Shown here: piece after piece, positions 40,371-49,168 of the stretch | Position numbering within the stretch: the stretch's first letter is position 1 | Layout: each line of letters starts with the position of its first letter | From: Microbacteriaceae bacterium 3FA27C10 | GTDB taxonomy: Bacteria > Actinomycetota > Actinomycetes > Actinomycetales > Microbacteriaceae | NCBI GenBank assembly: GCA_005502775.1 | Contig: SCNI01000006.1 | Location: 1 to 64,000 of the forward strand | Reading direction: 5' to 3' | Length of the DNA stretch: 64,000 bases | Translations under genes and position numbers: made by a program | The notes under the pieces: model-generated | Database searches by the model: none | Told to the model about the DNA's origin: nothing | What the model saw: only the letters and a program-made list of their open reading frames with translations

Positions 40371-41609
40371 CTATCGCGCCAGATAGCCGTCCAGCGCGGA
40401 CTGCACGGACTGCTTGCGGAGATCTCGATGGTAGACCTGGTACAGGGCGATGGCAGGCGGGCTGATCAGGGCATCAGCCATGGACGAGAAGGAGACCGAA
40501 GTGCCGTCGGAGGAAATCGCGGGTTCAAAAGATGTCCCGCTCCCCGGCGAAGCGTCGACGTCGCCGGGCTTGGAGTTGATGTCCACGCTCACGAGCGTCG
40601 AGGCCGAGGATCCCCCGAGGTCACGGACGTAGACCTGAATCGGCAGCACGGCTTCGAGCCGCGGACCACCGGTGAGGTCCTTGGCAGTGGACGCGTACGC
40701 GACCTTCTGACCGTCGGCGGACAATGCAGGGTCGCTCGAATGACCGCCGTCTCCTCCCCCGGTTGCTCCGACGCTGACGAGCCGAGTGGCTCCGGAGCCG
40801 AGGTCTCGAACGAAGACCTGCTGGAATCCGTGGGTGGAATCGCCGGTGAGGTTCGTGGCCTTGCTCCAGAAGGCGGCTACCGATCCGTCGGCGGAGAGCG
40901 ATCCCGCAAAGGCGTCGGCATTCGCCGGCACAGCCGTCGTTCCCGCTTGGCTGACGAGAGCGACCGCCGATGTTCCGGTGAGTGCGACGAACACCTGAGA
41001 GCGGTGGCCCGACACGCCGGGAACGAGGTCATCGGCGGCCGAGTCGAACAGCACTCGACTTCCGTCGCCCGAGATCGAAGGGCGAAAGCTCGAGGCGTCG
41101 CCGCCTCCGGTGTGCGACGCGTTCATACTGAGGAGACGGGTGGTCCCCGAAGCCACGTCGTGCACGTAGACCTGCTGACCGCGGATCGCTGATGTCACAC
41201 CGCTCGCGAGGTTCGTCGACTCGGACTCGAAGGCGACGAAGCGCCCGTCGGCGGAGAGCACGGGGTTCGCCGAGCCGTCGTCCCCCGGCCGGTTCGGGTC
41301 GACGGCGTCATCGGTGATCAGCTGGGTGACTCCGGTCTGCAGATCTTTCCGGTAGACCTGGCCGTGACCGCCCGTCGGTGTGCTCGTGAGCTGCTGCGCC
41401 GAGACGAAGGCGACGAAACGCCCGTCTGCCGAGATCGACGTCTGCCAGCCCGGCACGACGGCTCCGCTGGAATCGACGCTGACGGCCGCCGTGGTGCCGA
41501 GCGCCGGCGGGGCGGCCTGCGCGGTGCCGGCGGCGAGACATTCCGCCGCGGCTAGCGCAACGGCGATGACGACGGCCGCCAAGCGGCGAACGGAGACGGC
41601 GGTCTGCAT
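40371..41609 (-). CDS. Secreted TolB-like beta-propeller protein
   Basis: A 412-residue exported protein with signal peptide ending near GTAQA-AP. The rest is a run of PD40/WD40-like repeats, each with SADGRFVAF or a variant (SADGRFVAFESE, SGDGSRVLFDSA, SADGSVAAFWSK, SADGQKVAYAST, SSDGTSVSFSSM) and a strand QVYVRDLGSG or similar, giving six blades. Such propellers bind proteins or glycans; no catalytic residues are evident. GC at third positions is a little lower than in neighbours. The last gene base is 16 bases from the convergent xth stop. Confidence 0.8.
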   Translation of the reverse strand: MQTAVSVRRLAAVVIAVALAAAECLAAGTAQAAPPALGTTAAVSVDSSGAVVPGWQTSISADGRFVAFVSAQQLTSTPTGGHGQVYRKDLQTGVTQLITDDAVDPNRPGDDGSANPVLSADGRFVAFESESTNLASGVTSAIRGQQVYVHDVASGTTRLLSMNASHTGGGDASSFRPSISGDGSRVLFDSAADDLVPGVSGHRSQVFVALTGTSAVALVSQAGTTAVPANADAFAGSLSADGSVAAFWSKATNLTGDSTHGFQQVFVRDLGSGATRLVSVGATGGGDGGHSSDPALSADGQKVAYASTAKDLTGGPRLEAVLPIQVYVRDLGGSSASTLVSVDINSKPGDVDASPGSGTSFEPAISSDGTSVSFSSMADALISPPAIALYQVYHRDLRKQSVQSALDGYLAR

Positions 41610-41720
41610 GAGCGCTCCTTGTTATGAGGGTTTCTCAGCTTAGCTCAATCCGGGCCGTTGCACAGCCAGGGGGCCGCGATGGAGTTCACTGCCGCCATCC
41701 GATGCGTGTATAGATGAACC

Positions 41721-43715
41721 ATGTCCTCAACGAGCATCGGCGCCGGATCCCCGATCACCCCGGGTGAGCCGCACCGGGAGCGCCCCGACACGCGCTCCGC
41801 CCTGCGGCGCTGGCTCACCGACGGGCTGACCGACCGGACGGGCCGGCATCCGGGGCCCGGCGCGGCGAAACCGGTGAAGACGCACTCGTGGTGGCGGGTG
41901 ATGTGCCTCACAGGCGTCGACTACTTCTCCACGCTCGGCTATCAGCCGGCGATCGCCGCGCTCGCGGCCGGGCTGCTCTCGCCGTTCGCCACGATCGTGC
42001 TCATCCTGCTCACGCTGCTCGGCGCCCTGCCGGTCTACCGCCGGGTGGCCCGCGAGAGCTTCCGCGGTGAAGGCTCGATCGCGATGCTCGAACGGCTGCT
42101 GCCGTGGTGGGGCGGCAAGCTCGTGGTGCTCGTGCTGCTCGGCTTCGCAGCCACCGACTTCATGATCACCATCACGCTGTCCGCAGCGGATGCGACGGCG
42201 CACGCCATCGAGAACCCGTTCGCGCCGTCGTGGTTCCATGGCAACCAGGTGATCATCACGCTCGTGCTCATCGCGGCCCTCGCCGTGGTGTTCCTGCGCG
42301 GATTCAAAGAGGCCATCAACATCGCCGTGGTGCTCGTGGCGGTCTTCCTGGTGCTCAACGCCGTGGTCATCGTGGTGTCCCTCGGGCACGTGTTCGACAA
42401 TCCGATCGTCGTCGGCGACTGGTGGGGTGCGCTCACGGCCGAGCACGGCAACCCGATCGTCATGGTGGGCATCGCACTGATCGCCTTCCCCAAGCTCGCG
42501 CTGGGGCTCTCGGGCTTCGAGACCGGGGTGGCCGTGATGCCGCAGATCACCGGCTCGCCCGATGACAAGCCCGACAAGCCGCTCGCCCGCATCCGGGGCG
42601 CGAAGCGGCTCCTCACCACGGCCGCGGTCATCATGAGCGCGTTCCTCATCACCTCGAGCGTGGTCACCACACTGCTCATCCCGCAGAAGGACTTCCAGGC
42701 CGGCGGCCCGGCCAACGGGCGCGCGCTCGCCTACCTCGCCCACCAGTTCCTCGGCGAGGGCTTCGGCACGGTCTACGACATCAGCACCATCGCCATCCTC
42801 TGGTTCGCCGGAGCGTCGGCGATGGCCGGGCTCCTCAACCTCGTGCCGCGCTACCTGCCGCGCTACGGCATGGCCCCGCACTGGGCCGGCCTGGTGCGGC
42901 CGCTGGTGCTCGTGTTCACGGCGATCGCGGTGCTCATCACGCTGTGGTTCGGGGCGAACGTCGACGCGCAGGCCGGCGCCTACGCCACGGGCGTACTCGT
43001 GCTCATCACCTCGGCCTCCGTCGCCGTCACGCTGTCGGCGCTGCGCAAGAAGCAGCAGGCGGCGATGATCGGCTTCGCCGTGGTGTCGGTGGTCTTCCTC
43101 TACACCACGGTCGCGAACATCATCGAGCGACCCGACGGCGTGCGCATCGCCGCGCTGTTCATCCTCGGGATCATCGTGGTGTCGATCGTGTCGCGGGTGC
43201 AGCGCTCGTTCCAGCTGCGCGCGACCTCGGTGTCGCTCGACCCGACGGCGCTCGACTTCGTGCTCACCGACGCCGACGAGTTCGACTCGATCCGCATCAT
43301 CGCGAACGAGCCGGACGACGGCTCCGCCCGCGAATACGTGCAGAAGATCGCCGAGGAGCGGCGCGACAGCGGCATCCCGCAGCGCTCGCCCGTGATCTTC
43401 CTCGAGGTGTACCCCTCCGACTCCTCCGACTTCGAAGAAGACCTGCTGGTGCGGGGCGAGGCCGTGCACGGCTTCCGGGTGCTCAAGGTCACGAGCGGCA
43501 ACATCCCGAACACCATCGCCACGGTGCTCCTCGAGATCCGCGACCTCACCGGGGTGGTGCCGAACATCTACTTCGAGTGGACCGAGGGCAGCCCGATCTC
43601 GAACATGCTCAAATACCTCGTGACCGGCACCGGCGAGGTGGCTCCGGTGACCCGTGAGGTGCTGCGGCGCGCAGAGCGCGACCGCAAGCACCGGCCCGAG
43701 GTGCACGTCAGCTGA
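41721..43715 (+). CDS. APC-superfamily permease with C-terminal cytosolic domain
   Basis: A 664-residue transporter with a 45-residue cytosolic N-terminus and about twelve membrane helices (first: [20 protein letters not shown]). A C-terminal domain of about 190 residues ([20 protein letters not shown] to the end) resembles the cytosolic tail of KUP/KimA-type potassium and amino-acid permeases. The conserved motif GFEAGVAVMP appears here as [10 protein letters not shown]. Substrate is unknown; potassium or amino acid uptake is plausible. It precedes thioredoxin by 52 bases, with its own weak start signal at 41721. Confidence 0.8.
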   Translation: MSSTSIGAGSPITPGEPHRERPDTRSALRRWLTDGLTDRTGRHPGPGAAKPVKTHSWWRVMCLTGVDYFSTLGYQPAIAALAAGLLSPFATIVLILLTLLGALPVYRRVARESFRGEGSIAMLERLLPWWGGKLVVLVLLGFAATDFMITITLSAADATAHAIENPFAPSWFHGNQVIITLVLIAALAVVFLRGFKEAINIAVVLVAVFLVLNAVVIVVSLGHVFDNPIVVGDWWGALTAEHGNPIVMVGIALIAFPKLALGLSGFETGVAVMPQITGSPDDKPDKPLARIRGAKRLLTTAAVIMSAFLITSSVVTTLLIPQKDFQAGGPANGRALAYLAHQFLGEGFGTVYDISTIAILWFAGASAMAGLLNLVPRYLPRYGMAPHWAGLVRPLVLVFTAIAVLITLWFGANVDAQAGAYATGVLVLITSASVAVTLSALRKKQQAAMIGFAVVSVVFLYTTVANIIERPDGVRIAALFILGIIVVSIVSRVQRSFQLRATSVSLDPTALDFVLTDADEFDSIRIIANEPDDGSAREYVQKIAEERRDSGIPQRSPVIFLEVYPSDSSDFEEDLLVRGEAVHGFRVLKVTSGNIPNTIATVLLEIRDLTGVVPNIYFEWTEGSPISNMLKYLVTGTGEVAPVTREVLRRAERDRKHRPEVHVS

Positions 43716-43767
43716 AGGTCGGCTGAATGCCGCGGAATTTCGTCGCGCGAGAGTGGTTAATGTACGC

Positions 43768-44151
43768 ATGAGCACGAAGACTCTGACAATCGACAACCAC
43801 GACGAGACGGTGGCCGACGGCATCGTCCTGATCGACTTCTGGGCCGACTGGTGCGGCCCCTGCAAGCAGTTCGCTCCGGTCTACGAGAAGGCCAGTGACG
43901 CGAACAGCGACATCACCTTCGCGAAGGTCGACACCGAAGACCAGCGAGAGCTCGCCGGATCGTATGGAATCACCTCGATTCCGACCCTGGTGGTCTACCG
44001 CGACGGCATCCCGATCTTCTCGCAGCCGGGAGCCCTGCCGGGCCCCGTGCTCGACGACGTGATCTCGCAGGTGCGTGCGCTCGACATGGAAGCCGTGAAG
44101 AAGGACTACGCCGAGGCCGTGGCCAAGCAGCAGGCCGAGGCCCAGGCATAG
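43768..44151 (+). CDS. trxA: Thioredoxin
   Basis: A 127-residue thiol-disulfide oxidoreductase with the thioredoxin fold; active site DWCGPCK (Cys29, Cys32), cis-Pro in SIPTLVVYRDG and a C-terminal helical tail rich in Ala/Lys/Glu that is longer than in E. coli TrxA. It reduces protein disulfides in the cytoplasm with thioredoxin reductase. ATG chosen because the upstream frame is antisense-like sequence of the permease gene. Two hairpins follow its stop. Confidence 0.93.
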   Translation: MSTKTLTIDNHDETVADGIVLIDFWADWCGPCKQFAPVYEKASDANSDITFAKVDTEDQRELAGSYGITSIPTLVVYRDGIPIFSQPGALPGPVLDDVISQVRALDMEAVKKDYAEAVAKQQAEAQA

Positions 44152-44177
44152 CAAGCAAGGCCGGCTGCGACCGGCCG

Positions 44178-44270
44178 GAGTCGGCCTCTGCCGACTCGAA
44201 CAGCAGCGACGACCGACGCCGCGCCGATCGCGCCCTCACGGGCCGGTCGGCGCGGCGTTGTCGCGCCGAC
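44178..44270. terminator. Two hairpins after thioredoxin
   Basis: GAGTCGGC-CTCT-GCCGACTC (44178-44197) is a perfect 8-bp stem with a 4-base loop. GTCGGCGCG-N7-CGCGCCGAC (44246-44270) is a perfect 9-bp stem. They fill the 154-base space between the convergent thioredoxin and FMN reductase genes and probably end both transcripts, although neither has a T tract. Confidence 0.65.
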
Positions 44271-44305
44271 GTCGTTACGCCTCGGGCGAGTAGTGACGTC
44301 TCGGG

Positions 44306-44884
44306 TCAGGCCGCGGCCTGCTCCGCGTCGAGCTCGTCGAGCGCAGACGCGAACTCCCCGAGGAACGCCGCGAGCTGCTCGGCGATCTCGGCGTCGTCCT
44401 TCGGGTGCGTCTCGGCGAACCGCACCACCGAGTTCGGCACGGCGAGGGTCGTCGCCTCGATCACGCGGGCGCCGGCGATGCCGTAGGCCTTGCGGGCCTC
44501 GTCCTGGGCCCAGATCCCACCGAACTGGGCGAAGGAGGTGCCGATGACGGCCAGCGGCTTGGCCGAGATGGAACTCGAGCCGAAGGGACGCGAAGACCAG
44601 TCGATGGCGTTCTTGAGGTTGGCCGGGATGGTGCCGTTGTGCTCCGGGGTGACCACCAGCACGGCGTCGGCGGCCGCGACGGCGGCGCGGTACTCGACCA
44701 CCGCATCCGGGAGTTCGCCCTCGATGTCGGCGTCTTCGTTGTAGAGCGGCAGGGCGCCGTGGCCCTCGAAGATCGACAGGGCCAGGCCCTCGGGCGCGAC
44801 GGCGACGGCGGCCTCGGCGAGCTGGCGGTTGGTCGAGCCGGCGCGAAGGCTGCCGACGAGCACGAGCACGGATTTCTCGGACAT
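44306..44884 (-). CDS. NADPH-dependent FMN reductase family protein
   Basis: A 192-residue flavodoxin-like flavoprotein of the FMN_red family. The FMN phosphate loop is VGSLRAGSTNRQLAEA (about 9-24), followed by PLYNEDAD, TPEHNGTIPANLKNAIDW and the isoalloxazine-contact loop GTSFAQFGG. Such enzymes reduce quinones, azo dyes or chromate with NADPH. It is divergent from a TetR gene and the intergenic CGGACC-GT-GGTCCG palindrome strongly suggests that this regulator represses it; an identical type of site lies before the nitroreductase at 60078. Confidence 0.9.
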   Translation of the reverse strand: MSEKSVLVLVGSLRAGSTNRQLAEAAVAVAPEGLALSIFEGHGALPLYNEDADIEGELPDAVVEYRAAVAAADAVLVVTPEHNGTIPANLKNAIDWSSRPFGSSSISAKPLAVIGTSFAQFGGIWAQDEARKAYGIAGARVIEATTLAVPNSVVRFAETHPKDDAEIAEQLAAFLGEFASALDELDAEQAAA

Positions 44885-44945
44885 TGTTCTCCTCAGAAGG
44901 ACCGCCGGCACGGCCGGCGGAGACGGTATGGTTGTGGGAATTAAC

Positions 44946-44959
44946 CGGACCGTGGTCCG
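44946..44959. promoter_or_regulatory. TetR operator between FMN reductase and its regulator
   Basis: CGGACC-GT-GGTCCG is a perfect palindrome, flanked by AAC and TTT. It lies in the 100-base gap between the divergent FMN reductase and TetR genes. It matches the centre of the 18-base palindrome at 60008-60025 in 12 of its 14 bases or better, so one regulator may serve both sites. Confidence 0.85.
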
Positions 44960-44984
44960 TTTATTCCCGTGCTACAGTCCGTGC

Positions 44985-45581
44985 ATGGATCCGCTCGATC
45001 CCCGAGTCAGGCCGCCGGCGGCCGAGCGTTCGGACGCCGCCCGGAATCGCTCCCTGCTGATCGACTGCGCGCGGCGCATCATCGCCGAAGACGGTGTGGC
45101 GGGCCTCACGATGGATCGACTCTCGAGCGAGGCCGGCGTCGGCAAGGGCACGGTGTTCCGCCGCTTCGGCTCGCGGGCCGGGCTCTTCCAGGCTCTGCTC
45201 GACCACGTCGAGCGGGACTTCCAGGGCCGGTTCCTCAGCGGCCCTCCCCCGCTCGGCCCGGGAGCGCCGCCGGTCGAGCGGCTGGTCGCCTTCGGGCGGG
45301 CACGCATCGAGATCCTCGCCACTCAGGTCGACCTCCTGCGGGCCGCCGAGGAGCCGGCGGAGTCGCGCCACTCGATTCCCGCCCGCAAGGTCACCGAGGT
45401 GCACATCCTGACACTGCTGCGGCAGGCCGGCGCAGAGGGCGACGTGCCGATCCTCGCCTTCGAGCTGCTCGCCGTGCTCGAGGCGATCCTGCTGCTCCCA
45501 CCCGGTCCGCCGACGGAGACGCTCCCCCGCGAGCGCCTCGCCGACGGCTGGGAGCACCTCGTTCGGCGGCTGCTGGCCTGA
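44985..45581 (+). CDS. TetR-family repressor (redox/quinone regulon?)
   Basis: A 198-residue regulator. HTH region SLLIDCARRIIAEDGVAGL, then MDRLSSEAGVGKGTVFRRFG (about 22-64), followed by the ligand domain. The ATG at 44985 follows the operator closely; the upstream in-frame part is antisense to the FMN reductase. It likely represses itself, the divergent FMN reductase and, by shared operator, the nitroreductase at 60078. An electrophile or quinone ligand is a guess based on targets. No cysteine signature of known redox sensors is needed for this. Confidence 0.9.
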   Translation: MDPLDPRVRPPAAERSDAARNRSLLIDCARRIIAEDGVAGLTMDRLSSEAGVGKGTVFRRFGSRAGLFQALLDHVERDFQGRFLSGPPPLGPGAPPVERLVAFGRARIEILATQVDLLRAAEEPAESRHSIPARKVTEVHILTLLRQAGAEGDVPILAFELLAVLEAILLLPPGPPTETLPRERLADGWEHLVRRLLA

Positions 45582-45618
45582 CGCGCGGGCGCACGGGCAC
45601 CCCGGCGCCGGGCGTGGT

Positions 45619-46419
45619 TCAGTCGGAGAGCAGACGCCCGCTCATCGAGAGGATGACGCCGCGCGGCAGCACGCCCGCCCCTGCCGCCGTCAGAGCGTTG
45701 GCCCGCCCCGAGACGACGCTGGCCGGCGTGCGGCGCCGGTCGAGCGCCTTGAGCGCCGTGGCCACGACCTGCTCCGAGCTCTGGAAGCTCCCGACCGCCG
45801 CGGCCTCGCTGCCCACGACGTCGAAGAACTCGGTGCGGGTGGCGCCCGGACTGAGCGCGAGCACCCGCACCCCCGAGTCCCGCGTCTCGAAGGCGATCGC
45901 CTCGGTGAAGTTCAGCACGAAGGCCTTCGTGGCGCCGTAGACGGCCATGAACGGGGTCGGCTGGTAGGCCGCCGTGCTCGCGACGTTCACCAGAGCAGCG
46001 GATGCGCCTCCCGCGGCCGCGGCGAGCAGATCGGGCAGGAACTCCCGCGAGAGATCGACGAGGGACGCCACGTTGAGCTGGATCTCCGACGCCAGCACCG
46101 CGGCATCCGCTTCGGCGAAGGGCCCGTGAGTGCCGAAGCCGGCATTGTTGACGAGCGTCTGCACGGCGATGCCGCGCTGCTCGAGCTCAGCACGCATCCG
46201 GGCCCCCGCCTGGGGCTGCGCGAGATCGAGCCCGATCGGAGTGGCGCGGATGCCGTGCTCGGCCTGCAACTCGGCGGCGAGGGTCTCGAGGCGGTCGGTT
46301 CGGCGGGCGACGAGCACGACGTCCGCCCCGCGTGCGGCGAGGCGGGTGGCGAATTCGACGCCGAGGCCGGAGCTGGCTCCGGTGATGAGGGCGGTGGTTC
46401 CGGTGAAGTCCAAGGTCAT
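45619..46419 (-). CDS. SDR-family oxidoreductase
   Basis: A 266-residue classical short-chain dehydrogenase. Cofactor motif TALITGASSGLGVEFATRLA (TGxxxGLG), the Arg-Arg of VVLVARRTDRLETL favouring NADPH, NNAGFGTHGPF, catalytic Ser in VNVASTAAYQ and YGATK (Tyr-x-x-x-Lys), then SPGATRTEF. The substrate is not known. It is divergent from the TetR gene at 46481, with a compound palindrome between them, so it is probably that regulator's target. Confidence 0.92.
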   Translation of the reverse strand: MTLDFTGTTALITGASSGLGVEFATRLAARGADVVLVARRTDRLETLAAELQAEHGIRATPIGLDLAQPQAGARMRAELEQRGIAVQTLVNNAGFGTHGPFAEADAAVLASEIQLNVASLVDLSREFLPDLLAAAAGGASAALVNVASTAAYQPTPFMAVYGATKAFVLNFTEAIAFETRDSGVRVLALSPGATRTEFFDVVGSEAAAVGSFQSSEQVVATALKALDRRRTPASVVSGRANALTAAGAGVLPRGVILSMSGRLLSD

Positions 46420-46426
46420 GATGCCA

Positions 46427-46463
46427 ATGTAGACAGTGACAGCATTGTTGTCAACGCCTACAT
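46427..46463. promoter_or_regulatory. Compound palindromic operator between SDR and TetR
   Basis: Two nested inverted repeats share the same centre (46445): ATGTAG (46427-46432) with CTACAT (46458-46463), and TGACA (46437-46441) with TGTCA (46449-46453). The 37-base site fills most of the gap between the divergent SDR and TetR genes and is a strong candidate operator, perhaps for two TetR dimers. Confidence 0.8.
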
Positions 46464-46480
46464 GGCGCTAGACTCGCGGC

Positions 46481-47101
46481 ATGGGCACGACGAGCACCGC
46501 AGCGGCCGGCAGCTACCACCACGGCAACCTGCGCTCCGCACTGCTCGAACGCGCCGAGCAGACGCTCGAGCTCGACGGCGTCGAGGGGCTCTCGCTCCGG
46601 CAGCTCGCGCGCGACCTGGGCGTGAGTCACGGGGCGCCTGGCCGGCACTTCCGCGACAAGCAGGCGCTGCTCGACGAGCTCGCCTACGACGGTTTCGTGG
46701 CCATGAACGCCCGCCTCCAGGTGGCGGCTCAGGCCGCGGGCACCTTGCGCGAGCGGCTCGACGCCGTGGCGCGCGCCTACGTCGCGTTCGCCGTCGAGCA
46801 CCGAACCCTGCTCTCGGTGATGTACACCACCAAGCACGCTCCGGATGCGAGTGAGCGGCTACGCCTCATCAGCCACGCGAGCATGGACACCACCACCGAG
46901 CTCCTGCGCCGCGGGCAGACCGAGGGGGTGCTGTCGGCGGGCGATCCGGAGCGGCTCGCCCTCGTGGCCTTCGCCGCCGTGCACGGGGTGGCCACACTCG
47001 CGAGCAACGACCTGCTCGACGGCGTGCCGGTCGAGGCGGCGACCAGCGCCACCGTCGCCGTGCTCTGGGCCGGGATGACGGCACCCCCGGCCGCGCCGTG
47101 A
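46481..47101 (+). CDS. TetR-family regulator with WHG-type C-terminal domain
   Basis: A 206-residue regulator. Its N-terminus SYHHGNLRSALLERAEQTLE and the HTH LRQLARDLGVSHGAPGRHFR are typical of the TetR subgroup with a C-terminal WHG domain. The ligand domain follows from about 80. It probably represses the divergent SDR through the compound palindrome. Its stop overlaps the start of the coiled-coil gene by 4 bases, so the two are translated together. Confidence 0.92.
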   Translation: MGTTSTAAAGSYHHGNLRSALLERAEQTLELDGVEGLSLRQLARDLGVSHGAPGRHFRDKQALLDELAYDGFVAMNARLQVAAQAAGTLRERLDAVARAYVAFAVEHRTLLSVMYTTKHAPDASERLRLISHASMDTTTELLRRGQTEGVLSAGDPERLALVAFAAVHGVATLASNDLLDGVPVEAATSATVAVLWAGMTAPPAAP

Positions 47102-48204
47102 TGCACGACGACACGACCGCCGACGGGATGACCGCCGACGAGACGGGTGGCGCGGACCGGGCGGGCGGGCAGCGGCCCTCGCCCGGGTCCGGGTCCGGAC
47201 CCGGGTCCGAAGCGATGACGGAGATCGTCGACAGCCTGTACTGCCTGGCCCCAGGTGCGTTCGTCGCGGCGCGCAACGCGCGAGCCGTCGCCGCGGCCGA
47301 GGGCGGTGACCGCGACCTCGCCCGGCGCATCCGCACGCTCACCAGACCATCGGTCGCCGCGTGGGCGGTGAACATGCTGGCGCGGCACCGGGGCCGGCAG
47401 CTCGGTACCCTGCTCGACCTGGGCGAACGGATGCGCGCGGCCCAGGACGCGCACGACGGCGCCCTGGTGCGCGAGCTCGGCCGCGAGCGGCACCGGCTCC
47501 TCTCCGCTGCCGCCGCCACGGCCCGGGAACTGGGTGACGAGCTCGGCGTGGCGGTGTCGGCCTCGGCGGCGGTGGAGGTGCAGCAGACCCTTCAAGCCGC
47601 CTTCGGCGACCGTGCGGCGGCGACCGCCGTGCGCTCCGGAGCGCTCCTGCGCACGCTGGAGAGCAGCGGCCTCGAGCCCGTGGATCTCGACGGCGCCACC
47701 GCTGTGCCGCTCGACGTCGTCACCGAGTCGACGTTCGCGCCCGCCAGCTCCGGTGGCGCGCCCGGAACGTCCGCCACCCCTGGCAGGGGCATGCGCGCTC
47801 CGACGGCGGGAGAGAACGAGGCCGCCGCGCAGAAGACGGCCGAGCAGAAGGCAGCAGAGCCGAAGAGTCCTGACCACGCGACCGCCGCACGGGCCGCGCG
47901 CGAGCAGCAGGCCCGCGACGACGCCCGCCGCGACGCCGAGGACACCCGGCAGGACGCGGAGGATGCCGCCGCCGAGGTCGCCGGGATCGAGCTGCGGATT
48001 CGCGACAACGCCGCCCTCCGCGATCGTCTGGCCGACGAGGTGCGCGCCCTCCGCGACGAGCTCGACGCCGCACAGGACGAGCTCTCCTCCGCCACCTCCG
48101 CGCGCGCTGCGCTGCGCAAGGAGCTCGCGGCCGCGACCCGCGCATCCGACGCCGCCGCGCGCGCCGCCGCGCGCGCCCGCGCCCGGCGCGCCCGGCTCCC
48201 GTAG
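47098..48204 (+). CDS. Hypothetical protein with C-terminal coiled coil
   Basis: A 368-residue soluble protein of unknown family. The first 40 residues are disordered (a 16-base palindrome, CCGGGTCCGGACCCGG at 47189-47204, encodes part of a Ser-Gly-Pro stretch). Residues about 40-210 form a helical domain (EIVDSLYCLAPGAFVAARNA, TRPSVAAWAVNMLARHRGRQ). From about 235 to the end there is a long Ala/Arg/Glu/Asp-rich coiled coil closing with an Arg/Ala tail. Start is GTG at 47098 or ATG at 47101, overlapping the TetR stop. A structural or DNA-associated role is possible but not shown. Confidence 0.65.
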   Translation: MMHDDTTADGMTADETGGADRAGGQRPSPGSGSGPGSEAMTEIVDSLYCLAPGAFVAARNARAVAAAEGGDRDLARRIRTLTRPSVAAWAVNMLARHRGRQLGTLLDLGERMRAAQDAHDGALVRELGRERHRLLSAAAATARELGDELGVAVSASAAVEVQQTLQAAFGDRAAATAVRSGALLRTLESSGLEPVDLDGATAVPLDVVTESTFAPASSGGAPGTSATPGRGMRAPTAGENEAAAQKTAEQKAAEPKSPDHATAARAAREQQARDDARRDAEDTRQDAEDAAAEVAGIELRIRDNAALRDRLADEVRALRDELDAAQDELSSATSARAALRKELAAATRASDAAARAAARARARRARLP

Positions 48205-48237
48205 CCGGTTCACACCGTCAGGAGCAGCTGGACGCGC

Positions 48238-49161
48238 CTACGGCGCGAGGGCGGCAGCGACCACGACGAGCACCACGACGGAGCCGAGCGTCGTGAGCAG
48301 CACGGTGTCGCGGGCCACGATGGTTCCGCGCTGGTAGCGCGAGGCGAAGTTGTAGATGTTCTGCGCCGTCGGCAACGCGGCCAGCGCCACCACGCCGAAG
48401 AGCCGCGCGCCGTCGAGCCCGAAGACGAAGCGCCCCACGGTATAGGCCACGAGCGGCATGAGCACGATCTTGATGCCCGTGGCCACGAGGACCTCCGCGC
48501 GCCCCGAACCGGGCTGCAGCGGCCTCTGCCCCACGAGCGACATACCGAACGAGAGCAGCACGAGCGGGATGGCGGCCCCGCCGATGAGCTGGAACGGCGC
48601 GTACACGGCATCCGGCAGCTGCACCCCCGTGAGCGCGATCACGAGCCCGAGCAGCGAGGCGAGGATGATCGGGTTCCGCAGCGGCTGGGTCACGATCGAG
48701 CGCACGGAGGCCGAGCCGCTCGTCGACACGTCGAGCAGCGTCAGCGTGATCGGCGCCAGCACGATGAGCTGCAGCAGCAGTACCGGCGCGACGAGCTGCG
48801 AGTCGCCGAGCACGTAGAGGGCCACCGGCAGCCCGATGTTGTTGGCGTTCACGTAGGCCGAGGCGGCGGCGCCCACGGTGGTCTCCGCCACCGGCCGCGG
48901 AAAGAAGAGCCGCGACGCCACCAGGTACGCCAGCACCGACACGATCACGGCGATCAGGGTGACGAGGATCGACGACGAGAAGACGGTGGCCGGATGCGAG
49001 TGCGCGAGCACCGAGAACAGCAGGGCCGGGGTGGCCACGAAGAAGGCGACGCGGTTCATCGCGACGCGCGCATCCGGCGGCAGAATGCCGGTGCGCTGCA
49101 CCCCGTAGCCGACCAGGATGACGAACCCGATGATGCCGAAGCCGGTCAGAACCCCCAGCAC
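48238..49161 (-). CDS. AEC-family transporter
   Basis: A 307-residue membrane protein with ten helices of the auxin efflux carrier family: VLTGFGIIGFVILVGYGVQ at the start, SAYVNANNIGLPVALYVLGD in the middle and PLVAYTVGRFVFGLDG near the end. Bacterial members move dicarboxylates or other organic acids. The GTG at 49161 is chosen because longer frames overlap the acyltransferase gene with shadow sequence. It begins 8 bases after the acyltransferase stop and without a strong ribosome site, suggesting coupling. Confidence 0.85.
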   Translation of the reverse strand: MLGVLTGFGIIGFVILVGYGVQRTGILPPDARVAMNRVAFFVATPALLFSVLAHSHPATVFSSSILVTLIAVIVSVLAYLVASRLFFPRPVAETTVGAAASAYVNANNIGLPVALYVLGDSQLVAPVLLLQLIVLAPITLTLLDVSTSGSASVRSIVTQPLRNPIILASLLGLVIALTGVQLPDAVYAPFQLIGGAAIPLVLLSFGMSLVGQRPLQPGSGRAEVLVATGIKIVLMPLVAYTVGRFVFGLDGARLFGVVALAALPTAQNIYNFASRYQRGTIVARDTVLLTTLGSVVVLVVVAAALAP

Positions 49162-49168
49162 GACCGGA

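Noticed and set aside
41727-43865. 712-codon open frame opposite the APC permease
   Set aside because: Rich in His/Arg/Asp with no domain pattern; a typical high-GC antisense frame of a membrane-protein gene.
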